A stretch of 64,000 nt of DNA from Sedimenticola_A sp040506425 (GCA_965224515.1 OZ245051.1:62001-126000); one strand, 5' to 3'. Positions 15,905 to 25,629 are shown, counted from the stretch's first letter. Made by a program: numbers and translations. The notes: a model not told the origin generated them from the letters alone.

Positions 15905-17716
15905 ATGGACACGCAGGAAAAAATCGGTCTGATCATACCGGAAAGAAGTAAAGCCCAGAAAAACAACTTCCTCACCAAGCCGGAGGAGGTTAAATCATGG
16001 GTCTCGAATCTGCCTATCGCCAATATCGGTGAGACATCCCGCCAGGTGTTCAAAACACTGGTCAAGTTCAACCGAATAGAGATGCCCAGCGCCACCCGTA
16101 TCAAGGTGGCCGAAATGTTCAGACAACCCGTCGACTACCTGACCAGCAACCTGCGCAAATACTATTTCGATGCATCTTTTCCCCTGGCGGCGAAAAACCG
16201 CAAAATCGCGGTACTCAACAGAGAGCTCTATACCGAGCTGGCTATCGCCTACAAGATTTTCCTGGAAACTGCCGGCAGTGATCGCCGTGACCAGAAACTG
16301 GCAGTCATAGCCATCCACCGCGCCATACGACATCTCTGCCAGGTCGTCTATCAATCGGCCGTGATCTACGACCCGTATCCTGATAACACATGGCGCGAAC
16401 TTCACCGCCTTTATGCTCTCGCAGAGCAGTCCGGTTACCAAGACCTGCCGGTCAAGGATAACGACGAAAAAGCAACACCCAGTACCATCAGCCGCCTGTA
16501 CAAAGAGATTCTGCTCTTCGCAATCAGTTCACCCTACCGTGTGCGCCAGAGAGAGATCGACCAGATCTACAGCCAGTTGCCTGAATGGAGCCAGCAGATC
16601 ACCCTTGAAATGCCTGAGGGTCTGTCCAGTCGCAAAAACCTGTTCATAACCCACCTCTGGTCAGATGAGCCCCCATCGCACATAGAGCTGCACGACAGGG
16701 AACCGAGCCAACGCTGCAGGCAATTTGATACCAGTGAACTCTTGAGCCGGATGCAGGAGATTTTCAGCGAGACACCAAACGGGTCGAATACCGAGAGCCG
16801 GTCAGGACACCAGATTTCACAAAATCTGGCACGCCACCTGATGTTGTCATTTACCGAAGCACCTCAAAGAGAGTTCGTTCGCACACGGCTCAACTTCCAG
16901 CTCAAGGTTGCAGTCGGCATCAATACCATTCACTCGCTGATATCAACCATCGGTGCTGAAGAACCGGTAAGACCGACCGAGAGTTCTCCCGACGCATCCG
17001 ATTGGCTGGATGATCAGCACGTGGGGAATCCGGGCTACAAAGATGCCTTTTACACGCTGAACGAGGAGAAGTTCACCCTCAGTGCAGAACAGGTTCCACT
17101 CTTGTCTGACACAGAGATGACAACACCGCCCGCTATTGAGGAATCACACCATCTCGATGACATGCCATCCTGGGCCAGCAAACAGGATGACTCAGCCAAC
17201 ACCTTCAGTTGCACTACGATCAACGAGAGTGCCGGGGGCTACTGCATAAGCTGGAACGGCAACGATGCGCCGCATATCAAGATCGGTGAAGTGATCGGCA
17301 TTCAATCTGCCAGCAACAGCAAGCTCTTTTCCATCGGCGTCAGTCGCTGGATGAGAAATACACCGGATGGCGGCATGCAGTTGGGTGTTGCGATCATGGC
17401 TCCAAGTTGTGCCGCTGTATTTGTTCGGATCAAGGACGCTGACCACAGCAGGCAAAGCGGCCTGCTTCTGCCTGAAATGAAGGCCTCAGAGCTGCCGGCA
17501 AGTCTGATACTGCCCACCCTGCCCTTCAAGGAAGGTCACATTTTGTGGCTCGACGAAGGAACTGGGGAAACCGAGGTCCGTCTCACCAGACGACTGGAGA
17601 CCAGTGGTGCTTTTGCCAGGTACCAGTATGCCTACCTTGATGAGCAGAACCGTGACTCCGATAACGAAGACCAAAGCGACGGAAGTGACTTCGACAACAT
17701 TTGGTCCATGCTTTAA
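15905..17716 (+). CDS. FimX-neighbour protein with degenerate C-terminal PilZ-like domain
   Basis: 603 residues. The first 330 are mainly helical without a recognisable enzyme motif. The region 455-530 reads like a PilZ derivative: NESAGGYCISWNG, then GEVIGIQ and IGVSRWMR, followed by LGVAIMAPSCAAVFVRI. The canonical PilZ RxxxR and D/NxSxxG motifs are only partly kept (NESAGG present). Acidic C-terminus. Directly upstream of a FimX-like gene; I recall a similarly placed gene (PA4958) before fimX in Pseudomonas aeruginosa, downstream of psd. That suggests a role with FimX in c-di-GMP control of type IV pili, but binding is not shown by the sequence. Confidence 0.6.
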   Translation: MDTQEKIGLIIPERSKAQKNNFLTKPEEVKSWVSNLPIANIGETSRQVFKTLVKFNRIEMPSATRIKVAEMFRQPVDYLTSNLRKYYFDASFPLAAKNRKIAVLNRELYTELAIAYKIFLETAGSDRRDQKLAVIAIHRAIRHLCQVVYQSAVIYDPYPDNTWRELHRLYALAEQSGYQDLPVKDNDEKATPSTISRLYKEILLFAISSPYRVRQREIDQIYSQLPEWSQQITLEMPEGLSSRKNLFITHLWSDEPPSHIELHDREPSQRCRQFDTSELLSRMQEIFSETPNGSNTESRSGHQISQNLARHLMLSFTEAPQREFVRTRLNFQLKVAVGINTIHSLISTIGAEEPVRPTESSPDASDWLDDQHVGNPGYKDAFYTLNEEKFTLSAEQVPLLSDTEMTTPPAIEESHHLDDMPSWASKQDDSANTFSCTTINESAGGYCISWNGNDAPHIKIGEVIGIQSASNSKLFSIGVSRWMRNTPDGGMQLGVAIMAPSCAAVFVRIKDADHSRQSGLLLPEMKASELPASLILPTLPFKEGHILWLDEGTGETEVRLTRRLETSGAFARYQYAYLDEQNRDSDNEDQSDGSDFDNIWSML

Positions 17717-17810
17717 AATCCATCTACAAACACGAAGGGCGCCGGGGTAACCACTACCCATCCCGTTACCATTTTTTACTTAGAGAGCTTCTGTTCCTGA
17801 CAATTCGGCC

Positions 17811-19907
17811 ATGAATGACACGATAAACGCTGACTACGCCATAGATCTGCTCGTTATTGAGCAGTCACTGAACGATGCAGAAGCAGAGATCAGCACACTG
17901 AGAAATGCCAGTCTTGTCATTCATCCCACCAGCGTAACCGATGAACAGCAACTCCTGGATGCACTGGAGCAGAGTCATGACATGATTCTATGCTGTGCAG
18001 ATCATCCGACCATCCCCCTTAACTCTGCCATGGACCTCTGCCAAAGGGCCCAACCGAATACTCCGCTGGTACTCATCTACCGTGAGCAGTCGCCAGATAC
18101 CCTGCTGCATGCGATGCACGATGGAGCGCGTGATGTGGTGTCAGCAGATGACCCTGAGCATCTGCAACTGGTTATCAAGCGGGAGTTCGGTGACCTGCTG
18201 ATCAGGCGCCAACTGGCCGCGGTTCAAAATCAGCTGCGAGAGACAGAGCAGCGCTGCACAACGCTTATTGACCACTCACGAGATGCCATTGCCTACGTAC
18301 ATGATGGAATGCATGTACATGCCAACCCGGTCTATCTCGAGATGTTTGGACATGTAGATCTCGATGAAATCGAAGGCCTGCCGATTCTCGACCTGGTTTC
18401 GTCCGAAGACCACAAGCGGTTTAAGAAATTCTTACGCTCTCTCGATAACAAAAATGACTCGGCACGCATTGAAGTGAACTGCCGCAGCAGTGAAGATTCC
18501 ATCTTCGAAGCGACCCTCGAGTTCTCTCCTGCCACCATAGACGGCGAACCCTGCACCCAAATCATCATCAGGGACCAGTCCCAAAGCAAGGAGCTACAGA
18601 AAAAGATTGCTCTCCTCAGCAGCCAGGATGTACAGACAGGCCTGGCCAACAGGCAGTTCTTCATGCACAGCCTGGAACAGAAAACCGAGGAGCTGAAAGA
18701 AAAAAACCAAGCCTGTTCACTTTTCTATATCACCATCGACAGCTTCCAGCAGGTCAGGGGAGAAATAGGCGTTGCTGCAAGTGACGGTCTGTTACTCAAC
18801 CTGGCCAATACACTGGCTGCCCTGGTAGAGGAGAAGGAGCTGCTTGCCCGTTTCGGCGACCATACCTTTACCGTCCTGAGCGAAAAATCCAGTGCGGTGG
18901 ATGCCGAACCCCTGGCCGAGTTGATCAGAAGCACCATTGAAGAGATCTGCTTCAATCATCACGGTGAAACCATCAGCGTAACTGCCAGCATTGGCATCTC
19001 GTACCTGGGCGATGAGGCCGAGAACAGCCAGGAGTTTCTCAACCACGCCTACCAGGCCTGCGAGGCAGCCCGCAACGAGGGCGGAAACCGTTTCTCGCTC
19101 TACGATGCCCAGGAGATGCAACCCGCCTACGGAGAGCAGGAAGACCGTAACGAAACAAATGTCACCGAACTCATCCGCCACGCCCTTGAAAAGGACAGGT
19201 TCCGGCTGGTGTATCAGCCTATTGTCAGCCTGCAGGGTGACACACGCGAAAACTACGCTGTGCTCATCAGGCTGCTCGACAACAAGGACGAGGAGATTCT
19301 TCCCAACTACTTCCTGAAGTATGCCGAAGAGAGCAACCAGATGGCGGAGATCGACCGCTGGGTGATTAAAAACACCATCGAAAAGCTCTCCTATGAACGC
19401 ACTCACGGAAGAAAGGTGAATTTCTTTGTCAGTCTTTCATCTGCGGCACTGGAAGATGATGGCCTGCTGCTTTGGGTCTGTGACTGCCTGCGTGAACAAA
19501 AGGCGAAGGGTGCGTGGCTTACATTCCAGGTGAAAGATTCAGACCTTCGCTCTCACACCCAGTCTGCAAAAAAACTGATTGATGGCCTGAAAAAGATCAA
19601 GTGCCAGCTCGCAGTTGACCAATTCGGCAAAAATCCGAAAGGCGAAACACTGCTGAAGCATCTACCGGTAGACTACGTGAAACTCGACCCTGCACTGATG
19701 AAAGACCTCTCCAGTCGCCAGGAGAAGCAGGACACCCTTAACGCCCTAAACACGCTTGCCCTTTCGTTCGAGGCTAAAACCATTGCTACCGGAGTGGAAG
19801 ATGCAAATAGTCTTGCCATCCTCTGGACAGTGGGAGTGAACTATACCCAGGGCTATTTCCTGCAGGAACCTTCTGCAAATATCGCTTACGACTTCACCGG
19901 ACCCTGA
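17811..19907 (+). CDS. fimX: FimX-like REC-PAS-GGDEF-EAL protein with degenerate active sites
   Basis: 698 residues, close to P. aeruginosa FimX (691). Order: receiver-like domain (1-130, phospho-acceptor region degraded), PAS (about 145-260), GGDEF (280-430) and EAL (450-690). The GGDEF motif reads GDHTF and the EAL motif YAVLIR, so neither cyclase nor phosphodiesterase activity is expected; FimX is likewise degenerate and acts as a c-di-GMP receptor for type IV pilus assembly. A later piece, GVEDANSLAILWTVGVNYTQG, keeps the C-terminal EAL signature. Lies 94 bases after the PilZ-like gene, probably one transcript. Confidence 0.85.
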   Translation: MNDTINADYAIDLLVIEQSLNDAEAEISTLRNASLVIHPTSVTDEQQLLDALEQSHDMILCCADHPTIPLNSAMDLCQRAQPNTPLVLIYREQSPDTLLHAMHDGARDVVSADDPEHLQLVIKREFGDLLIRRQLAAVQNQLRETEQRCTTLIDHSRDAIAYVHDGMHVHANPVYLEMFGHVDLDEIEGLPILDLVSSEDHKRFKKFLRSLDNKNDSARIEVNCRSSEDSIFEATLEFSPATIDGEPCTQIIIRDQSQSKELQKKIALLSSQDVQTGLANRQFFMHSLEQKTEELKEKNQACSLFYITIDSFQQVRGEIGVAASDGLLLNLANTLAALVEEKELLARFGDHTFTVLSEKSSAVDAEPLAELIRSTIEEICFNHHGETISVTASIGISYLGDEAENSQEFLNHAYQACEAARNEGGNRFSLYDAQEMQPAYGEQEDRNETNVTELIRHALEKDRFRLVYQPIVSLQGDTRENYAVLIRLLDNKDEEILPNYFLKYAEESNQMAEIDRWVIKNTIEKLSYERTHGRKVNFFVSLSSAALEDDGLLLWVCDCLREQKAKGAWLTFQVKDSDLRSHTQSAKKLIDGLKKIKCQLAVDQFGKNPKGETLLKHLPVDYVKLDPALMKDLSSRQEKQDTLNALNTLALSFEAKTIATGVEDANSLAILWTVGVNYTQGYFLQEPSANIAYDFTGP

Positions 19908-20127
19908 TTAGATATACACTGTAATCACTCCGGCACTCACACGCGGTGATCCTGCCTGATCGAGATCCAGGCAGAACCGACGGTCACTTGAAGCAGTCCG
20001 AAATTACTGATTGGTACTCTAGGAAAGCCATCCTCTAGCTGGGGATGCTACGGCTTGTTCTAGCAGGGCTCATGGCCCTTGTCTGGTAGTAACGGTGTAA
20101 CTGGCAAGACGCTTGCCGGGAAAGAGC

Positions 20128-20595
20128 TTACCAGGGCATGAAAGTGTTCATGAAGGACATGGGACGTGAAATATTGCGGTTCATCAATGCCATATCATTA
20201 CGCATGTAGTGAGTGGAGCTGGTCAGAGACTGCATGGACTTATCCATCGAATGCATATTGGTGAGCATGGGTTCAAGGGTTGCGACCTTATTGTCAATGC
20301 TCTCGATATGGGTAGTCATGGTGCGAACATTGGCTGTCAGGTGAGACATATTTTCAGAGACTGCCTGCATATTGCTTGAAAGCACCGTCATGTTGGAATC
20401 GACGCTGATGGCAAGATAATGAACATCCTTTGCCAGGCTGTAGACCAGGTAGAATCCATATGCAGCGAGGATGATAAAAGCAAACAGGGAAGGATAGACA
20501 ATCAGTTCCCAGCGGCGTGCACTGGTCTCGAAAGCCAGAGACAACCGGTCCATGGAGTAACCCACTTCAGACTGCTCAGCATTTTTTTCTCTCAT
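20128..20595 (-). CDS. Single-pass membrane protein with long helical periplasmic or cytoplasmic tail
   Basis: 155 residues. N-terminal 30 polar residues, a transmembrane helix (about 32-52, YPSLFAFIILAAYGFYLVY), then Met/Ser/Asn-rich helical heptads up to the C-terminus (repeats such as NMQAVSENMSHLTANVRTM) like the signalling coil of chemotaxis-type proteins. No catalytic motif. Start at 20595 has GAGGCGAAA before ATG. Last gene of the large minus-strand cluster, 227 bases after the DUF302 protein, so it could also have its own promoter. Confidence 0.6.
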   Translation of the reverse strand: MREKNAEQSEVGYSMDRLSLAFETSARRWELIVYPSLFAFIILAAYGFYLVYSLAKDVHYLAISVDSNMTVLSSNMQAVSENMSHLTANVRTMTTHIESIDNKVATLEPMLTNMHSMDKSMQSLTSSTHYMRNDMALMNRNISRPMSFMNTFMPW

Positions 20596-20822
20596 TTTCG
20601 CCTCACTCTTACCAACCATCCAGATCATCCAGGGCAGAGCCAGTCATCCACCCGTCTAATGCATATAACATTAGAATTTCACATTATACTAACAAAGAAG
20701 CCGATTAAAAACTCAGTAAGTTCCTTGGATAATATCTCAACACCGGGGTTCTTTGCGACCTCTCCCGCTACGAGTGAATGACACCCGAAGCAGGAGGGGT
20801 TGTGATCACACGAACTGAGCCG

Positions 20823-21401
20823 TCAGAAATCGCCTTCAGCACCGCGTTTCATGATATCAAGAATGACCTCTTTAACATGTATTGCCTCTTCCTTCAGCTC
20901 AGGAGGCAAGGGCTCACCGCCATAAATCATCAGATCCATGTTCAGCGCCATGAGCCAGAGTTTACCCTGCTTGTCCTCGATCAAGGTGATCCTGCAGGGC
21001 AGATAAGCCGAAAAGGCGTCACTGTAGTCCAGCATTCTGGCTGCAGTCAGTGAGTTGCAGAACATATAGATCTTTACAAAACGGAACTCTTTACCCAACT
21101 TGGCTTCAACATCCTTGTACAGCGGCAGTTCACCGACATTAGAGATATTGTGCTCGTTGGCAACGAATTTCATGGTCTCTTCAACCTCTTCAGGCGAAAG
21201 ACCCTCTACTACTTCCATTTTCCAAACACTCGCTTCCGCAGCATTCTTGGTTGCCAAAAGAGTCTCTGCCATCTCTTTGTAAACCCTGGCGGCATCCGGA
21301 TCAAAGCCCGAGATCATATCCTTGGACTTCACTGTTACCACACCAAAGCCGATTACAGCCAACAGACCAATCAACGCGAATATATTTCTGATTGCACCCA
21401 T
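20823..21401 (-). CDS. DUF302-family membrane-anchored protein
   Basis: 192 residues. N-terminal hydrophobic segment (about 5-25), then a domain (about 60-175) like DUF302: IYMFCNSLTAARMLDYSDAF, LPCRITLIEDKQGKLWL, NMDLMIYGG. DUF302 proteins are common in sulfur- and metal-oxidizing bacteria; biochemical role unknown. Two cysteines (FCNS and LPCR) are candidates for ligand binding. Start codon is two bases after the upstream stop, so it is translationally coupled to the TPR gene. Confidence 0.75.
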   Translation of the reverse strand: MGAIRNIFALIGLLAVIGFGVVTVKSKDMISGFDPDAARVYKEMAETLLATKNAAEASVWKMEVVEGLSPEEVEETMKFVANEHNISNVGELPLYKDVEAKLGKEFRFVKIYMFCNSLTAARMLDYSDAFSAYLPCRITLIEDKQGKLWLMALNMDLMIYGGEPLPPELKEEAIHVKEVILDIMKRGAEGDF

Positions 21402-21403
21402 TA

Positions 21404-22189
21404 CTACCTCTCCTCACTCATTATTTTTGAAGGCTTGCTGTCATTAGCCAGAGAGCCATCATTTTCCTCAATTTTGGATCTTATTGTTTCGCTGCGTTGC
21501 TGATCAACCTGCTCCAGTGCATTGAGCAATTCATCTGCACCGTCATTATTGCCAGCACTTTTATACAGCATTACAGCAAGTTCAAACTCCGCAAAGGCGT
21601 CATCCATCCGTCCCTGTTTCAACAGAATGTTACCCAGTTCCCCATGGGCACCGGGATTTGCCGCATCGGCGCGGATCACATCACGATAGAGATCGATTGC
21701 CGCGCTTTCATTCCCTGACCAGTAAGCCTGACGCGCCTGTTCAATCGATATCTGTGACGTATCATCGCCACTCCCGTCCGACACCGGCTCAACTGAAGGC
21801 CTGTAGTTGAATCCTGAAGCATCCTCTACGATGGCAGAAGGAAGCTCCACAGCGGCAGCCTCCTGGGGAGGCTCTACATCAGTAACCGGCGCTTCACTGA
21901 TCATGATCTTATCAGCGTCTACAGTCTCAGCAGGTCCCCTGGTATCTGCAGCATCAGTGATCGTATCGACCGCTGAACTGACTACCGGGTCTTCGGGGAT
22001 GCTTCCAGGTTTCATCTCCTGGATAGTCGAAAGCTCAACTGCCACATCTCCTGCAGGCGCAGCTTCGGCGCTCTTGTCATCCACACCCAAGCCAAAAATC
22101 GCCTGACGATAAATGATACCTACCAGGATAAACAGCACTATCACCAGAACAACTGTGTGCTGAAGACACCAACTGAGGGCTTGTTTCAC
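21404..22189 (-). CDS. Membrane-anchored TPR protein
   Basis: 261 residues. Transmembrane helix at about 12-30 (TVVLVIVLFILVGIIYRQ), a long acidic, proline-containing linker (30-140) and a TPR region (145-235; AYWSGNESAAIDLYRDVI, GELGNILLKQGRMDDAFAEFELA). Such proteins are usually assembly scaffolds. Located between the ParA-type ATPase (23 bases upstream) and the DUF302 gene (2 bases downstream), so it may link the ATPase to a membrane complex. Confidence 0.7.
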   Translation of the reverse strand: MKQALSWCLQHTVVLVIVLFILVGIIYRQAIFGLGVDDKSAEAAPAGDVAVELSTIQEMKPGSIPEDPVVSSAVDTITDAADTRGPAETVDADKIMISEAPVTDVEPPQEAAAVELPSAIVEDASGFNYRPSVEPVSDGSGDDTSQISIEQARQAYWSGNESAAIDLYRDVIRADAANPGAHGELGNILLKQGRMDDAFAEFELAVMLYKSAGNNDGADELLNALEQVDQQRSETIRSKIEENDGSLANDSKPSKIMSEER

Positions 22190-22212
22190 AATCTACCTCC
22201 AGTCATGTACCT

Positions 22213-22845
22213 TCAGCGAACTATCTTAGGATAGAGCTTGGAGCATAGGGCGTTGAACTCCTTTGACCCTTTGCCCTTTGAATTAAGTTCGAACACGGCC
22301 ATTCCTTCACTGAAGGAGCGTCTAAAGATTGTACGCTGGGACAATCTCGGCTTTATGAACTTGATACCAGGCAGGGAGACCAGTGCAGCTGCTGCCTCAT
22401 CGGTCTCTCTGACAGCATGATGGGTATCACCCCGGTTGATAAACCCGACAATCTCCGGGTTATCGCCATCACGCACCGAGTTGACGAACTGGATAAACCG
22501 CTGGGTTGACCAGATATCCGCCTGTGAAGGAGGTACGGGTACCAGGACCCGCTCTGCAAGGGCTATCGCTTTTTTCATCATGTTCAAGTCAGCGGTGCCA
22601 ATATCGATCAGCACCTCGTCTGCACCCTTGAACTTCTCCAGATCGAGCGCTTTTTTGCCTTTTACGGTTATCGGGGGCTTGTAGCCCTCCTCTTCGCGCA
22701 CTTCCGCTACATCCCTGAGCGTGGCCTGGGGATCCAGATCGATAACCTGCACATTGGCTTCAGCCATGGAAAGCCATACCGCAAGATTGAACGTGACCGT
22801 GCTTTTACCGGAACCGCCTTTCAGACTACCAACAACGGTGATCAT
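22213..22845 (-). CDS. ParA/MinD-type ATPase
   Basis: 210 residues. Deviant Walker A KGGSGKST at residue 9 with the signature lysine, then DLDPQATLRDV, and a Walker B region DEVLIDIGTADL. Short ParA-like proteins of this type position protein cargo or chromosomal loci. No ParB gene or centromere-like repeat is visible next to it, so chromosome partitioning is unlikely; context suggests positioning or assembly of the membrane/secretion machinery encoded here. Confidence 0.85.
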   Translation of the reverse strand: MITVVGSLKGGSGKSTVTFNLAVWLSMAEANVQVIDLDPQATLRDVAEVREEEGYKPPITVKGKKALDLEKFKGADEVLIDIGTADLNMMKKAIALAERVLVPVPPSQADIWSTQRFIQFVNSVRDGDNPEIVGFINRGDTHHAVRETDEAAAALVSLPGIKFIKPRLSQRTIFRRSFSEGMAVFELNSKGKGSKEFNALCSKLYPKIVR

Positions 22846-22917
22846 AACGCTTCAATCCTCATCATTAATCCATCTTAATCAAGAACCTGGATATACCTTT
22901 CAGGCAGCCAGATTCAC

Positions 22918-23958
22918 TCAGAAGCCCCTGTTGTCATCCACCTGGGCCAAGCCCTGTTCTGCAATGTTATCAAGGGGTCGCCACTTATAGGCATTAAACT
23001 GTTTTCCCTGCCAGGCTTGAGCTACCGGAGCCTGGTGCCTTGCCATAGGCCATCTCGTACCCTGCTGTACCGGATTGATAAAACGCGGGTCAGGACGATA
23101 GCGGTAGGCACCTGGATTGGTGAATCCCACCCTGGGCTGCGCCTGGGGGTAGAAGGGACGGTTGTACTGTTGATAGGCCATGGCAGGGGGCGCCATGGGA
23201 CGAAACTGGTACTGGCCCTGAGCTGGCCATGCCTGCCTGACAGGAGCCTGGGCATAAGCCGGATAGGGCGAGCGTGGAGCCATGGCCCTTTGGGTTGGCA
23301 TATATGCCGCCATTGGCTTGGTCCACGGGCGGAAGCGATAGGTGGGATTTACCGGTGCCCGCATCGGGTAACCTCGACGTACCTGCTGCATCGCTGCCTG
23401 CTGCATTGCCACCTGTGGCTGCATCTGCGGCCTGAAACGGTAGCTTGGCATGGCAGAGCCAAACTGCGGACGGTATGCCATCTGTCGAGCGGGATATCGT
23501 GGGGGCACCGGGGCAGCCGCTACCGGGTTCATTCTGTAGGCCGGGGCCATATAACGCCCTCTGGGCCCTGGATAACTGCTCCTGGGAATATACCCAGATC
23601 TTCCGCTATTGAAGCGGGCTGGTGCACTCCATGGGTTATGGCGCTGCTGTGTCCAGGCAGACGCATAACGGGGATTGGCTGGCATTGAGGCGTAGGGCAT
23701 TGGAAAATAGCCAGGCCCATTGAATGCCATTGGTTGCGGATAATAGTAATTAGGCCGGGGTTGATAGCTCGGCATAAAAGCCTGGTTACTGTAGCGGGGC
23801 CTGAATGTGGCGTAACCCTGGCTCAGTGATGCTGGAGAATAACCGGGGATCGCACCCTGGGGTATAAAAGCCGGTGCAGCCAATATCTCACCCGAAGCCA
23901 GCATGGAAGCACCGATAGCGGTGATCAAGATGGCCATTTTTTTAATTTGCTTTCTCAT
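22918..23958 (-). CDS. Secreted Pro/Tyr/Arg/Met-rich protein with Y-x-[FWY]-R-P repeats
   Basis: 346 residues. Signal peptide ends at about 28 (ILAAPA). The mature part is rich in Pro, Tyr, Gln, Arg, Ala and Met with no globular domain. The motif Y-x-[FWY]-R-P recurs: YRFRP at 173, 207; YQFRP at 250; YRYRP at 285; YKWRP at 324; and a related TFRP at 51, spaced 34-43 residues apart in the second half. Strongly basic. The 241-residue protein two genes upstream carries related motifs. It looks like an extracellular or periplasmic matrix protein; no function known. Confidence 0.7.
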   Translation of the reverse strand: MRKQIKKMAILITAIGASMLASGEILAAPAFIPQGAIPGYSPASLSQGYATFRPRYSNQAFMPSYQPRPNYYYPQPMAFNGPGYFPMPYASMPANPRYASAWTQQRHNPWSAPARFNSGRSGYIPRSSYPGPRGRYMAPAYRMNPVAAAPVPPRYPARQMAYRPQFGSAMPSYRFRPQMQPQVAMQQAAMQQVRRGYPMRAPVNPTYRFRPWTKPMAAYMPTQRAMAPRSPYPAYAQAPVRQAWPAQGQYQFRPMAPPAMAYQQYNRPFYPQAQPRVGFTNPGAYRYRPDPRFINPVQQGTRWPMARHQAPVAQAWQGKQFNAYKWRPLDNIAEQGLAQVDDNRGF

Positions 23959-24054
23959 ATACTGCTTTCCGTTTTCGGATCTCTGGTCAGTTCAGGCACC
24001 AGAGACACCTTCAGTTGGGATTCTTTAATCTTGCCGGTCAAGTGAATCGGTTGA

Positions 24055-24828
24055 TCAACGCTGTGCCGGCCTTCCTTGTTGTGGTGTGATTTTCTTATAA
24101 CCTGCTGGTAGGGTAAACAGGCCGGGATCCTGTGGAGCGACATTGATATTTTTCATCTCTCTCACAAATCCGCCGGGAAACTCTTCCCGTACGGCAAGAT
24201 TCAATTCGGGGTCGAACCAACGATAGGTGCGCTGTGCAGGCTGATTCCCATTGGCTACCGTCATTTCCCACTTTTCGACAGTCCGGTTGCCGAGTTTTTC
24301 CAATCCAAGCATTTTCAACTCGCTGCGTTGCCCGTTTGATGACTCCTGGCGCAGCAGGATTCCGCGTTCTTTGTCCAACCACTGAACACTCTGGTAGCTT
24401 TTCCCCTGCTGGTTGAGCTGGATCTCCCACTTGACGGCCTCGCGCCCGTTCACACTCTCCTGCCCCAGGTTCTTACACTTGGCATCCCGCAGCCCCTGAC
24501 AGGGATTTGCATCACCCTGCTTTGCCTGCACCTGTGGCGCCCCCCTGCCCTGCATCTCCATATAACTGTGCTGGGAAGGATAAAGTATCCAGCTGGTATT
24601 GGTTTTGTTATTGATGATCTGGATGACCTGTTGCCCGGCCTGCTGCATCTCGGTGCGCATATGATCGGTACCTACAAAAATCCGGCCACCGCTTACTTCA
24701 CCACGTTGCCCTTTCTGGGATATATCAGCGGAAAACTGTAGCGACGTATGGGAATCGGCAAGCGCCAGACCATTTATCAAGCCGCCCAGTAAAAGGGGCA
24801 GTGCAATCAACAAACTGGTTTTTTTCAT
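24055..24828 (-). CDS. Periplasmic DUF4412-like protein
   Basis: 257 residues. Signal peptide to about residue 24 (LALAD). The body resembles DUF4412/LolA-like half-barrels: RTEMQQAGQQVIQIINN, SWILYPSQHSYMEMQG, SVQWLDKERGILLRQES, VREMKNINVAPQDPGLFTLPAGYKK. LolA-like folds bind lipids, which would fit a neighbourhood with an SCP2-like protein and an RND pump, but this is inference. ATG at 24828 is used because GGAG lies upstream and the leader starts MKKTS. Confidence 0.7.
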   Translation of the reverse strand: MKKTSLLIALPLLLGGLINGLALADSHTSLQFSADISQKGQRGEVSGGRIFVGTDHMRTEMQQAGQQVIQIINNKTNTSWILYPSQHSYMEMQGRGAPQVQAKQGDANPCQGLRDAKCKNLGQESVNGREAVKWEIQLNQQGKSYQSVQWLDKERGILLRQESSNGQRSELKMLGLEKLGNRTVEKWEMTVANGNQPAQRTYRWFDPELNLAVREEFPGGFVREMKNINVAPQDPGLFTLPAGYKKITPQQGRPAQR

Positions 24829-24903
24829 TCGATCCACTCCATCCAACTTCACGCCCCTGCTAATAATTTCAACTGGTTCGTTTTTTCTAATTATTCTGCA
24901 CGC

Positions 24904-25629
24904 TTACCGGTAATCACCCGGCCGAAATCCTGGCGGGGCCTCTGGCGGGTTGTATGGCGAATGGTCCCGGCTTGAATAACCGAAACCCTGCCCCCATGCC
25001 GGAACCGGGCTTGGCTCACGGCCTCTCTTGCTTTTCTGCTTCAGCGGCCTGAATACAGGCCCTGGCGCAAGACTACGCCCGTATCCACTACCTGCTTCCT
25101 GTTGCCAGTTATATGCTGGATTGACAGGGCGATCATAAGCGGGAGCCTGCTCGGGATTTTCCGCATCTCCAGGCATGCGACGAAACTTGTATCCCTGCTG
25201 TGCAATACCTGGTGGTGTCATCCGGGGCATATTCGGGGGCGCCGGATAGTTTCTGTTGCCTCTCTCACTCTCACCATACGAACGGTAGGGCGCTGCCAAT
25301 GCCGGCGGGTGTGAGGCTGCAGGCGCTCCTCTGCCATACATATTGCCCTGCGGGCCAATGCCAGACGGGGTGCGGCTGTTCTGGTAGGCGTCAGCACTTC
25401 TATCAGGAAATGTATAAGGCTGTTGCGGCACAAATGATGGCGAGGGTGGGACAGCCCGTTGTGCGTTCTTACCCTGAGATACCCTTTCATCCTGGGTCAG
25501 AGGACGAAAACCGCCATATCCACCATAGCCATAACCCTGGTACTGCTCAGCAGCAGTAAGCGACGCCCCATGCCCGGCAAGAAGCAACAGTACGGAACTT
25601 AGCAGTACAGGAAACCGCGGCAAATTCAT
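24904..25629 (-). CDS. Secreted Pro/Tyr/Gly-rich protein with FRPL motifs
   Basis: 241 residues. Signal peptide ends near SLTAAEQ (residue 28). The rest is disordered-type sequence rich in Pro, Gly, Tyr, Arg and Asn. Motifs related to the larger matrix-like protein: GGFRPLTQ, YKFRRMPG, VFRPLKQK, GFRPGDY. Between the RND pump gene (29-base gap) and the DUF4412-like gene. No recognised domain; probably secreted through Sec and acting outside the cytoplasm with the other repeat protein. Confidence 0.65.
   Translation of the reverse strand: MNLPRFPVLLSSVLLLLAGHGASLTAAEQYQGYGYGGYGGFRPLTQDERVSQGKNAQRAVPPSPSFVPQQPYTFPDRSADAYQNSRTPSGIGPQGNMYGRGAPAASHPPALAAPYRSYGESERGNRNYPAPPNMPRMTPPGIAQQGYKFRRMPGDAENPEQAPAYDRPVNPAYNWQQEAGSGYGRSLAPGPVFRPLKQKSKRGREPSPVPAWGQGFGYSSRDHSPYNPPEAPPGFRPGDYR

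Noticed and set aside
19908..20127. Structured RNA after the FimX-like gene
   Set aside because: A short pairing CTGCCTG/CAGGCAG exists near 19951-19974 but there is no T run or known RNA family; left unannotated.
22213..22845. Chromosome partition locus based on the ParA-type gene
   Set aside because: No parB gene and no parS-like repeat were found nearby; the operon contains transport and secreted proteins instead.
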